Source of the DNA: Oscillospiraceae bacterium | Lineage (GTDB): Bacteria; Bacillota; Clostridia; Oscillospirales; CAG-272 | Assembly: GCA_015064685.1 (NCBI GenBank) | Contig: SVRT01000021.1 | Span: 1 to 41,884 of the forward strand | Direction of reading: 5' to 3' | DNA length: 41,884 nt | In this document: positions 1-8,517 of the stretch, piece by piece | Numbering within the stretch: position 1 is the first letter of the stretch | How the letters are laid out: every line of letters begins with the position of its first letter | The notes under the pieces: generated by a model | Told to the model about the DNA's origin: nothing | Database searches by the model: none | Seen by the model: the letters and a program-made list of their open reading frames with translations, nothing else | Program-made: the position numbers and the translations under genes

Positions 1-275
1 TGATTGTCCTGGCAAAAGAATATGGTGTTGTACTGTCCAACGAAGCGGCTGAAGCACAGTTTGCTGAATTACACGCCAAACAGGGCGAGCTCTCCGATGA
101 CGAGCTGGATAATGTGTCCGGTGGTGGCTGCGGAGAATATCATTACTGTCCTGTATGCGGGGCAGAGCCTCTTTGGAGTTCCAACGGGGATGGCGGTGTG
201 ATTATTCGTTGCCCAGGCTGTGGTGAAATATTAGATCACGATACCGATACCGGTGTATACACGGTCAAGCAATGA
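1..275 (+). CDS. Nif11-type leader RiPP precursor, 5' end missing
   Basis: Ninety residues are visible, read from base 3; the start lies outside the window. The visible leader part has the Nif11-like pattern (LAKEYGVVLS, then GELSDDELDNVSGGG) that ends in the glycine cleavage motif typical of this precursor family. The core after the GGG (visible residues 43-90) has five cysteines, including two CxxC knuckles, CPVCG at 49-53 and CPGCG at 70-74, so it looks like a small zinc ribbon rather than a simple lanthipeptide or sactipeptide core. A second precursor and a radical-SAM enzyme follow on the same strand, which suggests this is a substrate of that enzyme. The leader family is clear; the modification and any metal binding are inferred. 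Confidence 0.85.
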   Translation, partial: IVLAKEYGVVLSNEAAEAQFAELHAKQGELSDDELDNVSGGGCGEYHYCPVCGAEPLWSSNGDGGVIIRCPGCGEILDHDTDTGVYTVKQ

Positions 276-323
276 CGCAGAGTTCATTACTTGACAATAA
301 ATTCGTATGGAGGTAAATGAAGA

Positions 324-740
324 ATGGATAAAGACTTAATCCAAAGAGCCAAATCTGCGAAAACCGCTGATGAGCTTCTTGCGATGGCAAAAGAGAATGG
401 AATCACGATGTCTGCTGAGGAAGCAAATGTAAATTTCAAAGCTCTCCATCCTGCTTCCGGGGAGCTTGCAGATGACGAGTTGGATAATGTATCCGGCGGC
501 GGTTGCGGCTATGCAAGTGCTTCTCTCGACGGTCATTATTATAAACTTGTGGATGAACGGTCAGACAGTTGTGAGAGATTTGTTTGCCTTGTGTGTGGCG
601 GTGGTCGTGGACACCATGCGGCAGGCTGCTCGGCTCTTGATAATCACCTGGGAAATGATTTGAGTAATAAATGCATGCATTGCATATATTGCGGAGGGCA
701 TCAAGTAATCGGTGATTACTGTAAGTTGGATTGGAAATAA
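324..740 (+). CDS. Nif11-type leader RiPP precursor with Cys-rich core
   Basis: This is a 138-residue precursor. Residues 1-60 form a complete Nif11-like leader (MDKDLIQRAKSAKTADELL, AKENGITMSAEEA, GELADDELDNVSGGG). The core at 61-138 holds nine cysteines (61, 83, 88, 91, 102, 117, 120, 123, 133), with CxxC pairs at 88/91 and 117/120/123. The stretch DDELDNVSGGGCG is shared exactly with the upstream precursor, so the two are paralogues with different cores. A GGAGG-type site sits about ten bases before the ATG. It lies 48 bases before the radical-SAM gene. Known for the family: Nif11 leaders guide maturases and are removed after the double glycine. Inferred: the cysteine-rich core is the substrate of the adjacent enzyme. 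No peptidase or exporter is in view. Confidence 0.9.
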   Translation: MDKDLIQRAKSAKTADELLAMAKENGITMSAEEANVNFKALHPASGELADDELDNVSGGGCGYASASLDGHYYKLVDERSDSCERFVCLVCGGGRGHHAAGCSALDNHLGNDLSNKCMHCIYCGGHQVIGDYCKLDWK

Positions 741-788
741 ACTACGCACATTGCCGAAGCGATAATATATTCTGATAGGAGAACGCCC

Positions 789-2174
789 ATGAAATACATA
801 CTTGCACCCCATATCGGACTGCGTTCCTGGCATCTTGTTCCATGGGCTTACTATGTGAAGGGTGCTCGAAATGCCAAAGGCTTGAAACAAGAAGAATATG
901 AGTTGTTGAGGCGCTGTGATGGAGTACACGAGATTGATGAATCTCCATTGGTATTCTCATTACAGCAGCGTGGCTTCTGCCGCCCTGCCAACGATGGCGA
1001 ACTGCTATCTGATTGGCAACGCGAGAAGATCTGCGACAACCGCTATTTTCCGGCGATGAATTGGATGATTACCGGCAAATGCAACTATAACTGCCTGCAT
1101 TGCTTCAATGCTGCCGACAACAACCGACTTCAAAGTGAGTTTAGCTGGAAGGAAGCCGAAACCCTCATTGAGGAAGCGGAAAAATGCGGCATCAACGCGT
1201 TTACTATTACAGGCGGAGAACCGATGCTGCACCCAAACTTCATGGCGATTCTGCACCGCATCTACGAGCGGGGAATGTTCGTCGAGGAGCTGAACACCAA
1301 CGGGTATTTCATTACGCAAGATATTCTGGATAAGATGAAGGACATTGGGTGCCGTCCACTGATGAAGATATCCTTCGACGGTATCGGTCATCACGACTGG
1401 CTCCGCAATCGCAAAGGTGCGGAAGAAGATGCCCTTCGTGCCATCAAGCTATGTGTTGAGAACGGATTCCGTGTGAAGGCTCAGACCAACGTGCATCGCC
1501 TGAACATTCACACCATGCTGCCGACAGCAAAGCTTTTGAGTGAAATGGGCGTTTCGGAAATGCGGATCATCCGCACAACGGAGGCGCCTCGTTGGGTGCA
1601 GAACGCCGGTGATGCTTGTCTGACACTGGAAGAATACTTCGACCAAATGCTGCTGTTTTTGCAGAAGTACATAGACACAAGCAGCAAAATGGAAATTGAC
1701 ATCTGGCAGTTTGCCCATCTCTCTCCTCGGTCCAAAACCTACCGTCCCCGACCGATTGAATGCGGCGAAGGTGAATATCGTGACAGCCTACCTGTATGCC
1801 GAGGCAACAGAGGAATGGTTGCGGTTGCGGCAAACGGTAATTTGTATCCTTGCCATCAAATGTCCGGATACTATGATCAGCACAGCTGGCTTCTCGGTAA
1901 CGTGAAAACAGATGGTTTGCAAAAACATCTGCAATCGGGAATGTATTTGCAGGAGGTTTGTACCACAATAAAGGATTTGGCGCAATACAATGAAAAATGT
2001 GCTGTTTGTCCGTGGTTCAAATACTGTTGCGGCGGATGCCGCGCGGTAGGTCTTGCCCTTACAGGTGACAAGCTCGGCTCTGATTTATCAAAATGTGTGT
2101 TTTTCAAAGGCGGATATCTTGACCGACTAAAAGAAGTATTGTGTGATTATACAAACAGAGCCCCAATAGAATAA
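789..2174 (+). CDS. SPASM-domain radical-SAM RiPP maturase
   Basis: This 461-residue protein has three parts. Residues 1-80 resemble a PqqD-like leader-binding domain (LKQEEYELLRRCDGVHEI). The radical-SAM core has its CX3CX2C cluster site at C98, C102 and C105, and TGGEP at 141-145. A C-terminal SPASM region has candidate auxiliary-cluster cysteines at 337, 355, 404, 407, 413, 417 and 436 (NEKCAVC, then CCGGC). SPASM enzymes of this architecture commonly install thioether or carbon-carbon crosslinks in Nif11- or SCIFF-type peptides; which bond is made here cannot be read from the sequence. AGGAG lies just upstream of the ATG. It is the last gene of the RiPP unit, followed by a strong hairpin. 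Confidence 0.9.
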   Translation: MKYILAPHIGLRSWHLVPWAYYVKGARNAKGLKQEEYELLRRCDGVHEIDESPLVFSLQQRGFCRPANDGELLSDWQREKICDNRYFPAMNWMITGKCNYNCLHCFNAADNNRLQSEFSWKEAETLIEEAEKCGINAFTITGGEPMLHPNFMAILHRIYERGMFVEELNTNGYFITQDILDKMKDIGCRPLMKISFDGIGHHDWLRNRKGAEEDALRAIKLCVENGFRVKAQTNVHRLNIHTMLPTAKLLSEMGVSEMRIIRTTEAPRWVQNAGDACLTLEEYFDQMLLFLQKYIDTSSKMEIDIWQFAHLSPRSKTYRPRPIECGEGEYRDSLPVCRGNRGMVAVAANGNLYPCHQMSGYYDQHSWLLGNVKTDGLQKHLQSGMYLQEVCTTIKDLAQYNEKCAVCPWFKYCCGGCRAVGLALTGDKLGSDLSKCVFFKGGYLDRLKEVLCDYTNRAPIE

Positions 2175-2190
2175 AATTAAGTTTATACGT

Positions 2191-2240
2191 AATACACAAA
2201 TCAAGGATGCCACCGAAGCGGCATCCTTGATTTGTGTATT
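2191..2240 (+). terminator. Hairpin terminator of the RiPP operon
   Basis: There is a perfect 21-bp inverted repeat (2191-2211 with 2220-2240) and an 8-base loop, starting 17 bases after the radical-SAM stop codon. No long U tract follows, but the distal arm is T-rich, so it could also act as an mRNA-stabilising end. Confidence 0.85.
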
Positions 2241-2491
2241 ATTTGCAAAATATTGTGTAATATATATTTTTCACAGAAAATCCCCTTGACAAATTCCGTC
2301 TTGATGGCTGATACTGTATGATTAGAGGTAAAAACGGATAATACAAATATCGAACATTGAAATAAAGCTTCGCCTAGTAGACTTTACCGATTTGAGAGCA
2401 TAAATGTTTGATGCTAGGTTAACTGTCGTGATAAAATATCAAAATATAAATATAGAGGTGCTTAAGCTCGTTTGATTTGATAAATTTTGTC
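2241..2491. other. Intergenic region between convergent genes
   Basis: With the hairpin before it, this makes a gap of more than 300 bases between two 3' ends. It is AT-rich and I see no convincing gene. A promoter-like TTGACA (2286-2291), 18-base spacer and GATACT (2310-2315) points right. A short CCTAG/CTAGG pairing around 2372-2417 could fold in such a transcript. An sRNA is possible but unsupported. Confidence 0.4.
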
Positions 2492-4417
2492 TCAAAAATA
2501 TATAGTGAACAGTCTCTTATCCTCGGTCATGATGTTAGTGCCAGAAGCGTAATCGCAGATGGTGTATTCGAGCGTTTCGCTGCCGTTTGAAAGGGTGAGA
2601 CGGAACTCTGCGTTGATGCCTTCGCGCGAGGTGAGTCTTTCGCACTTTACACACTTGTATTCGGGGGTCAATTTGAGCCCTCCGAACATCTCGTCCTCGG
2701 TGTTGCCGATAAGCTTGGATCGGCATAGGAGCATTGCACCCTTTTTGATGATGCAAGCCTTGCCTCTGAGGTATTGATCGGGGTCTGCAGAAAGGTATTT
2801 GTAAAGATCGTGCGTATCGTCGCTCTTGGAGATCCATCGAACCTTCTCCCATGCAAGATCACCGAGCGTGGGATGTGAGGTTATCTCTGTGACGGTAACG
2901 GGGGCATCAAAATTGAGGCTGATCTCGCACGTGGGTGTTGTGACGACGACATCAAAAAATCCCTTGTCCGCACTGTGCTTTTCGCTGCCCACCGTAACGG
3001 TGGCACTATTGCTCCATCTTGGTATACGCAGCTTTACGTGCAGTGTGCTTGAAATGCCTGAAAGTGTGACCTTTGCGTTATCGGTTGCGGGATAATCTCC
3101 GTCTATCTTTACGTTTACGGTATTATTTCCTATCTTGATGCTACCGTCAAAGGTGTTGTACATATTTACGTAGAGCGTGTCATTATCACTCATCACACAG
3201 CTCTCGGCAAAATTAAGAAGCCCGCGCGGAAGATTGTTAACGCAGCAATGATTGTGAAGCATATCCGCCTGAATTCTTGCGACCATGTGTCTGCCTGCGG
3301 TACGGATTGCGCGTGCGCCCCAAAGACCGTCCTTGAAGATAGAGGCGAAGAGGGCGTTGTATGCTGAATCCTCAAATTCGTCTATATATTTTATGTCGCC
3401 GGTGATAAGGAAGAGCTCGTGTGCAAGTCGCATTAGGTGGATGACGTCGCAGGGCTCGCTCATACAGTTTAAGTCGTATGCCGCATCTCCGAAAACGTCG
3501 TTGAAGGCAACGCTTGAAAGCAGATTCTTCTCGTGCACCATAAGAATATCGAAAAATTCGCGTGTTGCGGTTAGATACTTGTCTTCACCTGTTACTCTGT
3601 AGAGCTCTAAAAGTCCGTCAAAGCAGGACATCATCTCGTATGCCTTTGCCCATAGGTCACTGTCGGGATACCACTCGCGGATGCGCTTTCCCGAGAGAGA
3701 ATTTGCTATAAGTCCGGGCATTATATCGCTGTTCTCCCATCTGTCTGCAACGCCTTTGCAGAATTTGAGATATTTTTCGTCCTCGGTGATGCGATAAAGA
3801 ATAAGCATCGGCTTCATTATCGAGCAAGAGGCGAGACCGTTGAAGGTACCCGTGTCGCCAAGCTCTACTCCAAGCACGTCAAGCTCACCTATAAGATGAT
3901 CCGCAATGCCACGGGCGCAATTCAGTATATCCTTGTCGCCAATAAGATCATACGCCTCAAGCATACCCCAAAAGGTGTATTTTCTGCACCAGATATTCCA
4001 GTTCCAGCGAGCGGGGAAGCCAAGTGCCTTGATAGCCTCCTCCTCACTTGGAGGAAAGACGTAGCTTGAATTCTTATACGTGCCGAGATAGCCGTCGGCT
4101 CTTTGGAGAGTCATCAGCTTTTTTGCGCCGTTATGTATAAAAGTGCGCAGATCGTCCGAATTGAGATATTTTGCGGCTCTGCACGCGCTGATTATCCATT
4201 TTCCCCAGAATTCACCCTGCCAGAGTCCCGCGGCGGTCTTGTCGTCAAGCTGATTAACGAATGCGTCCTCCGCCTCCTTGTATGCTATCTTTTGTGCATA
4301 TTCCGAGGTAACGCGACCCTCCAAAAAGGTATCGATGGAATCTCCGTAATAGCCGCCGACACGAATAGAATCGAGCGCGGCTCTTGAAATCTTATTTTGA
4401 ATCTTATAGCTTATCAT
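2492..4417 (-). CDS. GH127-family (DUF1680) glycosidase, beta-L-arabinofuranosidase-like
   Basis: The 641-residue protein has the alpha/alpha-barrel plus beta-sandwich organisation of the GH127/DUF1680 group. The family's metal-thiolate site is visible: E321 and C323 in SEPCDVIHL match the ExC motif, and C391-C392 in NHCCVNN match the CC pair that supplies a zinc ligand and the nucleophilic cysteine in characterised enzymes. There is no signal peptide, so it acts in the cytoplasm on imported oligosaccharides. The ATG follows GGGAGG directly. It lies 84 bases after the end of an AraC gene on the same strand but has its own promoter and operator-like palindrome. The family is well supported; the sugar specificity (beta-L-arabinofuranose or another furanose) is inferred. 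Confidence 0.85.
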   Translation of the reverse strand: MISYKIQNKISRAALDSIRVGGYYGDSIDTFLEGRVTSEYAQKIAYKEAEDAFVNQLDDKTAAGLWQGEFWGKWIISACRAAKYLNSDDLRTFIHNGAKKLMTLQRADGYLGTYKNSSYVFPPSEEEAIKALGFPARWNWNIWCRKYTFWGMLEAYDLIGDKDILNCARGIADHLIGELDVLGVELGDTGTFNGLASCSIMKPMLILYRITEDEKYLKFCKGVADRWENSDIMPGLIANSLSGKRIREWYPDSDLWAKAYEMMSCFDGLLELYRVTGEDKYLTATREFFDILMVHEKNLLSSVAFNDVFGDAAYDLNCMSEPCDVIHLMRLAHELFLITGDIKYIDEFEDSAYNALFASIFKDGLWGARAIRTAGRHMVARIQADMLHNHCCVNNLPRGLLNFAESCVMSDNDTLYVNMYNTFDGSIKIGNNTVNVKIDGDYPATDNAKVTLSGISSTLHVKLRIPRWSNSATVTVGSEKHSADKGFFDVVVTTPTCEISLNFDAPVTVTEITSHPTLGDLAWEKVRWISKSDDTHDLYKYLSADPDQYLRGKACIIKKGAMLLCRSKLIGNTEDEMFGGLKLTPEYKCVKCERLTSREGINAEFRLTLSNGSETLEYTICDYASGTNIMTEDKRLFTIYF

Positions 4418-4423
4418 AAAAAC

Positions 4424-4470
4424 CTCCCGTGTTTTTTAAAATTATAACACGGGAGATATATTTGCTTCAA
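4424..4470 (-). promoter_or_regulatory. GH127 promoter with palindromic operator
   Basis: Reading the - strand, the -35 is TTGAAG (4465-4470) and the -10 is TATAAT (4441-4446), with an 18-base spacer. An inverted repeat of 10-bp arms, CTCCCGTGTT (4424-4433) and AACACGGGAG (4446-4455), brackets the -10, as expected for a repressor or AraC operator. The predicted start near 4434 gives a leader of about 17 bases containing the GGGAGG site. Confidence 0.6.
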
Positions 4471-4501
4471 TATTGAATTTTTACGCAAATGTGGTGGATT
4501 T

Positions 4502-5338
4502 TTACCTTTTTCGGTATTCGCTCGGAGTGCAGCCAAACTCAGATTTAAAGAGTCTGTAAAACTGCGAGGTGTCCGAAAATCCGCATTTTTGCGCTATCGC
4601 GGCGGCGGTCTCGTTTCCTTCGCGAAGCAAACGCGCGGCGGCAAAAAGCCTTTTTTCGTTTACGTATTCGCTGAGATTCTTACCGAAATAGTGCTTGAAT
4701 CTTCTTGAAAAATATGATGGATTATAGAAGCAGTTTGCGGCGATGTCGGATAGCGTTATCTTCTCGAAAAGGTGTTCGTCAACGTATTTTTCGATTCTCG
4801 CGGTGTGAAGATCGGTGTCGGGCTCACCCTCCTTAAGCTTGCGTACGAGCATTGTGATAAGCACGTCTGTGTAGCCGAAAAGCGCCGTGCGCCAGCCCTT
4901 TTTCTTCATCTCGTATTCGTCGAGCATTGCATCTATGAGATTGGTGACGGTGATGAGCTCATTGCCGCTAAAGGATACTATCTCGCTTGGGGAGAGCTCG
5001 CCGTCGATCGATGAAAATTGGGGCAGGGAAAAGATGTCGAAAATATTTTCGGAGGAGATTAGTCTGTCGCTTATAAACTCGGGGCGCAGAAGGATGTGTA
5101 TGAATTCCATCCCCGTGTTTGAAAATGAATGCTCGCGCCCGAAATTGACGAAGAGCATATCTCCGCGCTTGACGGTATGCGAAACGCCGCCGACAGTCTC
5201 GATGCCCTCGCCCGAGCGGATGAAGATTATTTCAATAAATTCGTGCTTGTGCGGCTCCTTGTCGCGGCGGTCGGTCTCCTTTTTTACGAGAATGCCCTCG
5301 CCACACTCAAAGATGTCGTCTGCCTTATATATTTGCAT
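4502..5338 (-). CDS. AraC family transcriptional regulator
   Basis: This 278-residue protein has an N-terminal cupin-like sensing domain (KHEFIEIIFIRSGEG, then VKRGDMLFVNFGREH) and a C-terminal double helix-turn-helix domain over about the last 100 residues (LSDIAANCFYNPSYFSRRFK and IAQKCGFSDTSQFYRLFK). GAGGAA precedes the ATG. It starts 29 bases after the stop of another AraC gene on the same strand, so the two are probably co-transcribed. The GH127 gene downstream and the divergent glycyl-radical operon upstream are the likely targets. The ligand is probably a sugar; that is inference from context. Confidence 0.9.
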   Translation of the reverse strand: MQIYKADDIFECGEGILVKKETDRRDKEPHKHEFIEIIFIRSGEGIETVGGVSHTVKRGDMLFVNFGREHSFSNTGMEFIHILLRPEFISDRLISSENIFDIFSLPQFSSIDGELSPSEIVSFSGNELITVTNLIDAMLDEYEMKKKGWRTALFGYTDVLITMLVRKLKEGEPDTDLHTARIEKYVDEHLFEKITLSDIAANCFYNPSYFSRRFKHYFGKNLSEYVNEKRLFAAARLLREGNETAAAIAQKCGFSDTSQFYRLFKSEFGCTPSEYRKR

Positions 5339-5367
5339 ATCGCTTCCTCATTGTTCTGATGTCAATT

Positions 5368-6105
5368 TTATTTCCATGCGCTCGGCGGCATTCCGCAGAT
5401 CTGCTTGAAGGTCTTGCTGAAATAATACACGTCCGAAAAGCCGCAAAGCTCGGATATCTCGGTTATCGAGATTCCCCCCGCAGAGAGCAGATCCTTTGCT
5501 TGCTCGATCTTTTTTACCGTTATATATTTGCTTGGTGTTATTCCAAAGGATTGCTTGTACAAATCCCTGAATCTCCTTTCACCGAGCTTGCTTTGCTCAG
5601 CCGCTACCTTAAGGCAATCCTCTTTTGTGAAGTTGAGATCGATATGCTTTTTTGCTTCGATCAATCTCGGGTCTTGATGAAAATATTGCTTTGTGCGTAC
5701 CGCTTCAAGGATGTCGCAAAAATCATAAGCGATTGAAAAGAGCTTTAATTCGTTTCCCACCGCCTTGAATGCTCCTGCCTTGTTTAAGAGTGATATTGCC
5801 TCGTATACGTTTGCGATCGGGAGGCAAAAGCTTTCGGTCTCGATTTCCTCATCGGTAGTGAAATGGATAGACAGCGACTCCCCGAATTCATATGATTTAA
5901 CCCTATAATCGTCCTTTTGGTTCAGAAAGTAGACGCATCCCCCACTCATTACGAAGCTTTTTTTATCCATAATGTGCAAAGCGCTGCCGGAAATTTTGAT
6001 GCCGATAATATGATCCCTTCGATTAAAAGCCGTCCACTCCGCAATGGTGGGGCGATATTTGATAACGCTTATTACGTCTTTAATTCGAATGTTATTCAAT
6101 TTCAA
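5368..6105 (-). CDS. AraC family transcriptional regulator
   Basis: The protein is 245 residues long. The N-terminal half is a degenerate cupin (SGGCVYFLNQKDDYRVKSYE). The C-terminal half is an AraC DNA-binding domain (CLKVAAEQSKLGERRFRDLYK and ITEISELCGFSDVYYFSKTFK). The chosen start is TTG, with GAGGTG nine bases upstream; no better-placed ATG exists. It is divergent from the glycyl-radical enzyme gene, with both promoters in the 165 bases between them, so it is the best candidate regulator of that operon. A second AraC gene follows it on the same strand. Confidence 0.88.
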   Translation of the reverse strand: MKLNNIRIKDVISVIKYRPTIAEWTAFNRRDHIIGIKISGSALHIMDKKSFVMSGGCVYFLNQKDDYRVKSYEFGESLSIHFTTDEEIETESFCLPIANVYEAISLLNKAGAFKAVGNELKLFSIAYDFCDILEAVRTKQYFHQDPRLIEAKKHIDLNFTKEDCLKVAAEQSKLGERRFRDLYKQSFGITPSKYITVKKIEQAKDLLSAGGISITEISELCGFSDVYYFSKTFKQICGMPPSAWK

Positions 6106-6132
6106 AGCAAAATCACCTCGGTTTCTGCTTTG

Positions 6133-6161
6133 ATTTTACCACATTCCCGCTCCTTTGTAAA
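6133..6161 (-). promoter_or_regulatory. Promoter of the tandem AraC genes
   Basis: On the - strand, TTTACA (6156-6161), a 17-base spacer and TAAAAT (6133-6138) lie just upstream of the TTG start at 6105. Confidence 0.6.
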
Positions 6162-6213
6162 TACAGGATGCAAAAAAACATTTCCGTTTTTTACAAAATT
6201 TCAGTTTATTGCA

Positions 6214-6242
6214 TTGATTTGAAGTCCAAGCAAGTGTACAAT
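6214..6242 (+). promoter_or_regulatory. Promoter of the glycyl-radical operon
   Basis: TTGATT (6214-6219), a 17-base spacer and TACAAT (6237-6242). The -10 covers the in-frame ATG at 6241, so that codon is unlikely to be on the mRNA. This supports the downstream start at 6271. Confidence 0.65.
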
Positions 6243-6270
6243 GGATAAAAAAGTAGTGGAGGATACGATT

Positions 6271-8517
6271 ATGAACCAAAAGACTCTGAGAAGCGAGCTG
6301 TACGACTTTTATCTTCACGGTGACGGAGAGCGTGCAAAGACCTTTGCTGATAAGTGCTTTTCTATCCTTGACGCATCGGTGAGCGACAAAATGTCGGTAA
6401 CACAACAAAAAATGCTTCAATATGACGTGATCACGGAAGAATTTGAGCCCGTGATCTTTCGTCACGTCCCGTTCTTTTACGAGACAGGTGTTTTGACCTC
6501 GCTTTCCGACGGAGCAAGATATGCCAAGGGGCATAACTTTATTCAGGCGAACGGTTGGGCGTTCTGTCGTAAACAGAATATTTTTTGGGATCAGGACATG
6601 GAGCTATTCAAAAGACGTCAGGCACATGCAAAGGAGAGGCTTTATCTTATATGCGGTCCTTTTAATGATACGTCACAGCACTTCAATTTCAATTCGCGTC
6701 CCTTTTTGGAGGAGGGCGCTAAGGGCATATATGAAAGAGCAGAGGCGGAGCTTTCCCAAGCCCCGGCCGACGAGGAAAGAGAGTTTTTACAATCGGTGTG
6801 CCACGGTATGCTCTCACTCAAAAAAATGGCTGAGAAATTTTCAAAAAAAGCCGCCGAAATGCTCAAATCCGAAACTGATGAGGAATGCAGACGTTATCTT
6901 CGCTTGATTGAAGAGAGCGCAAGGAGAATTCCGTGGGAAGCTCCGAGGAGCTTTTATGAGGCGTTGGCGGCTCTTGCCTTTTTGCGCACCGCGATGGGCT
7001 CGCTCGAGGGAGTGGGACCCAACACCTTCGGAAGGATCGATAAGGATCTTATATCCTTCTACCGCGCGGATATATCAAGCGGTGCTATGACAGAGGAGGA
7101 GGCGTACGAGCTCATCTGCCAATTTCTCATCATATGGGACTGTCATTACGATCACGATATGCCGATGGAGGGCTATGCCGACCACGAGCTTGAAAACACC
7201 TATACCTTGGGTGGGTGTGACGATAACGGCGAGCCGCTTTGCAACGAGCTGACATTAGCCTTTTTGAGAGCGACAAGAGAGGAAAAGATCATTTTCCCAA
7301 AGATCAAGTGCCGCTACTCGAAAAATTCTCCCAAAGTCTATCTTGAGGAGCTATGCCGCGCGATCGTCTCGGGAACAACTACCGTTCTTATACAGAATGA
7401 CGACTCCACCATCCCCGCTATTCTGCGCTCGGGCAGACCCATAAGCGAGGCGAGAGATTATTATATTTCGGGCTGTTGGGGAATGGGCACGAATCAGGAA
7501 AAGTTCGATCACGGAAATTACCTTAATCTTCTGAAGCCCTTTGAATATTCGGTTCACGACCGCCGTGAAAAGATGGAGCTTGTCGGAATCAAATTTGAGA
7601 GCTTTGACGAATGCCAAAGCTTTGAGGAGCTTTACGCGAAAACACTTAGAAACTGCGAGCTTGTGCTCGATGCCAAGCTTGACGTTCAAAGGAGAGGCGG
7701 TCAGGTCTTTCATCTTGTAGACAGATTCCCGATATTTTCATCCACGCTTGAGGGTTGCATAGAAAAGCACCGCGACTTCACAATGGGCGGCGCAAAGTAC
7801 AGAGACGATCATCAGCTCCTTGTCGGTCTGCCGAATATAATAGATTCCTTGCTTGCGATAAAAACGCTTGTTTTCGACCAAAGAAAATACACTCTTTCCG
7901 AATATCTCGGCGCGGTACGCGCAAATTGGGAGGGATATGAGGAAATGAGACAGGAGGCTGTCCTCTGCCACGGCTGGGGAGACGGCAACGAGGACTCTTC
8001 AAGCCTTGCCAACCGCTTCAACAACGATCTTTATTCGATTTTTCAAAGAAAAGAGGGAGCGTACGGCGGACGTGTCCACATGGGGCATTTGACCTATACC
8101 GAAATACGCTTTTGGGGCGCAGAAACGCTTGCAACCCCCGACGGACGAAAAAACGGCGAGTATTTTTCGCAAGGGCTTACCCCGTCGCGCCTTAAGCGCA
8201 TCCCCTGTGTCAACGATGTTATAAACAGCCTCTCCTGCCTTGACGGCTCGACTATGGCGGCAAACTCGGTGGTAAATATTATCCTTCCTTCAAAAATCCC
8301 GCTTGACAGATGCGTGGGCTTTCTCCGCGCGTGTGCGGACACGGCAATGCAGGCACTTCAGCTTAATTGCACATCCAAGGAGGAGCTTTTGGATGCTCAA
8401 GAGCACCCCGAAAATTACCCCGACCTTATCGTTCGAGTCACGGGATTTTCAGCAAAATTTACAAGCCTTTCAAGGGCTTGGCAGGATGAAGTGATTTCGA
8501 GAAATTTTTATGAATGA
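6271..8517 (+). CDS. Glycyl-radical enzyme of the PFL-like superfamily, unknown substrate
   Basis: This is a 748-residue glycyl-radical enzyme. The start at 6271 has GGAGG eight bases upstream, while the in-frame ATG at 6241 lies inside the -10. The C-terminal glycyl loop is RVTGFSAKF with G725 as the radical site (the usual form is RVxGY). The active-site loop is SGCWGMG with C402 as the thiyl cysteine. In known dehydratases and lyases (glycerol, choline, hydroxyproline) this loop is C-x-E. Here the glutamate position is glycine, and the adjacent CC pair of pyruvate formate-lyase is absent. The activase gene overlaps its 3' end and a GH2 gene follows, so the substrate may be a sugar-derived compound. 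The superfamily is certain; the reaction is unknown. Confidence 0.93.
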   Translation: MNQKTLRSELYDFYLHGDGERAKTFADKCFSILDASVSDKMSVTQQKMLQYDVITEEFEPVIFRHVPFFYETGVLTSLSDGARYAKGHNFIQANGWAFCRKQNIFWDQDMELFKRRQAHAKERLYLICGPFNDTSQHFNFNSRPFLEEGAKGIYERAEAELSQAPADEEREFLQSVCHGMLSLKKMAEKFSKKAAEMLKSETDEECRRYLRLIEESARRIPWEAPRSFYEALAALAFLRTAMGSLEGVGPNTFGRIDKDLISFYRADISSGAMTEEEAYELICQFLIIWDCHYDHDMPMEGYADHELENTYTLGGCDDNGEPLCNELTLAFLRATREEKIIFPKIKCRYSKNSPKVYLEELCRAIVSGTTTVLIQNDDSTIPAILRSGRPISEARDYYISGCWGMGTNQEKFDHGNYLNLLKPFEYSVHDRREKMELVGIKFESFDECQSFEELYAKTLRNCELVLDAKLDVQRRGGQVFHLVDRFPIFSSTLEGCIEKHRDFTMGGAKYRDDHQLLVGLPNIIDSLLAIKTLVFDQRKYTLSEYLGAVRANWEGYEEMRQEAVLCHGWGDGNEDSSSLANRFNNDLYSIFQRKEGAYGGRVHMGHLTYTEIRFWGAETLATPDGRKNGEYFSQGLTPSRLKRIPCVNDVINSLSCLDGSTMAANSVVNIILPSKIPLDRCVGFLRACADTAMQALQLNCTSKEELLDAQEHPENYPDLIVRVTGFSAKFTSLSRAWQDEVISRNFYE

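Noticed and set aside
2241-2491. A riboswitch or sRNA between the convergent genes
   Set aside because: Only a short CCTAG/CTAGG pairing and a moderate promoter were found; there is no recognisable conserved core.
4424-4455. An RNA hairpin hiding the GH127 ribosome binding site
   Set aside because: The predicted transcription start lies between the two arms, so the message would contain only one arm; a DNA operator fits better.
6241-6270. Upstream ATG as the start of the glycyl-radical enzyme
   Set aside because: It lies inside the -10 hexamer and has no ribosome binding site, whereas the ATG at 6271 has GGAGG at good spacing.
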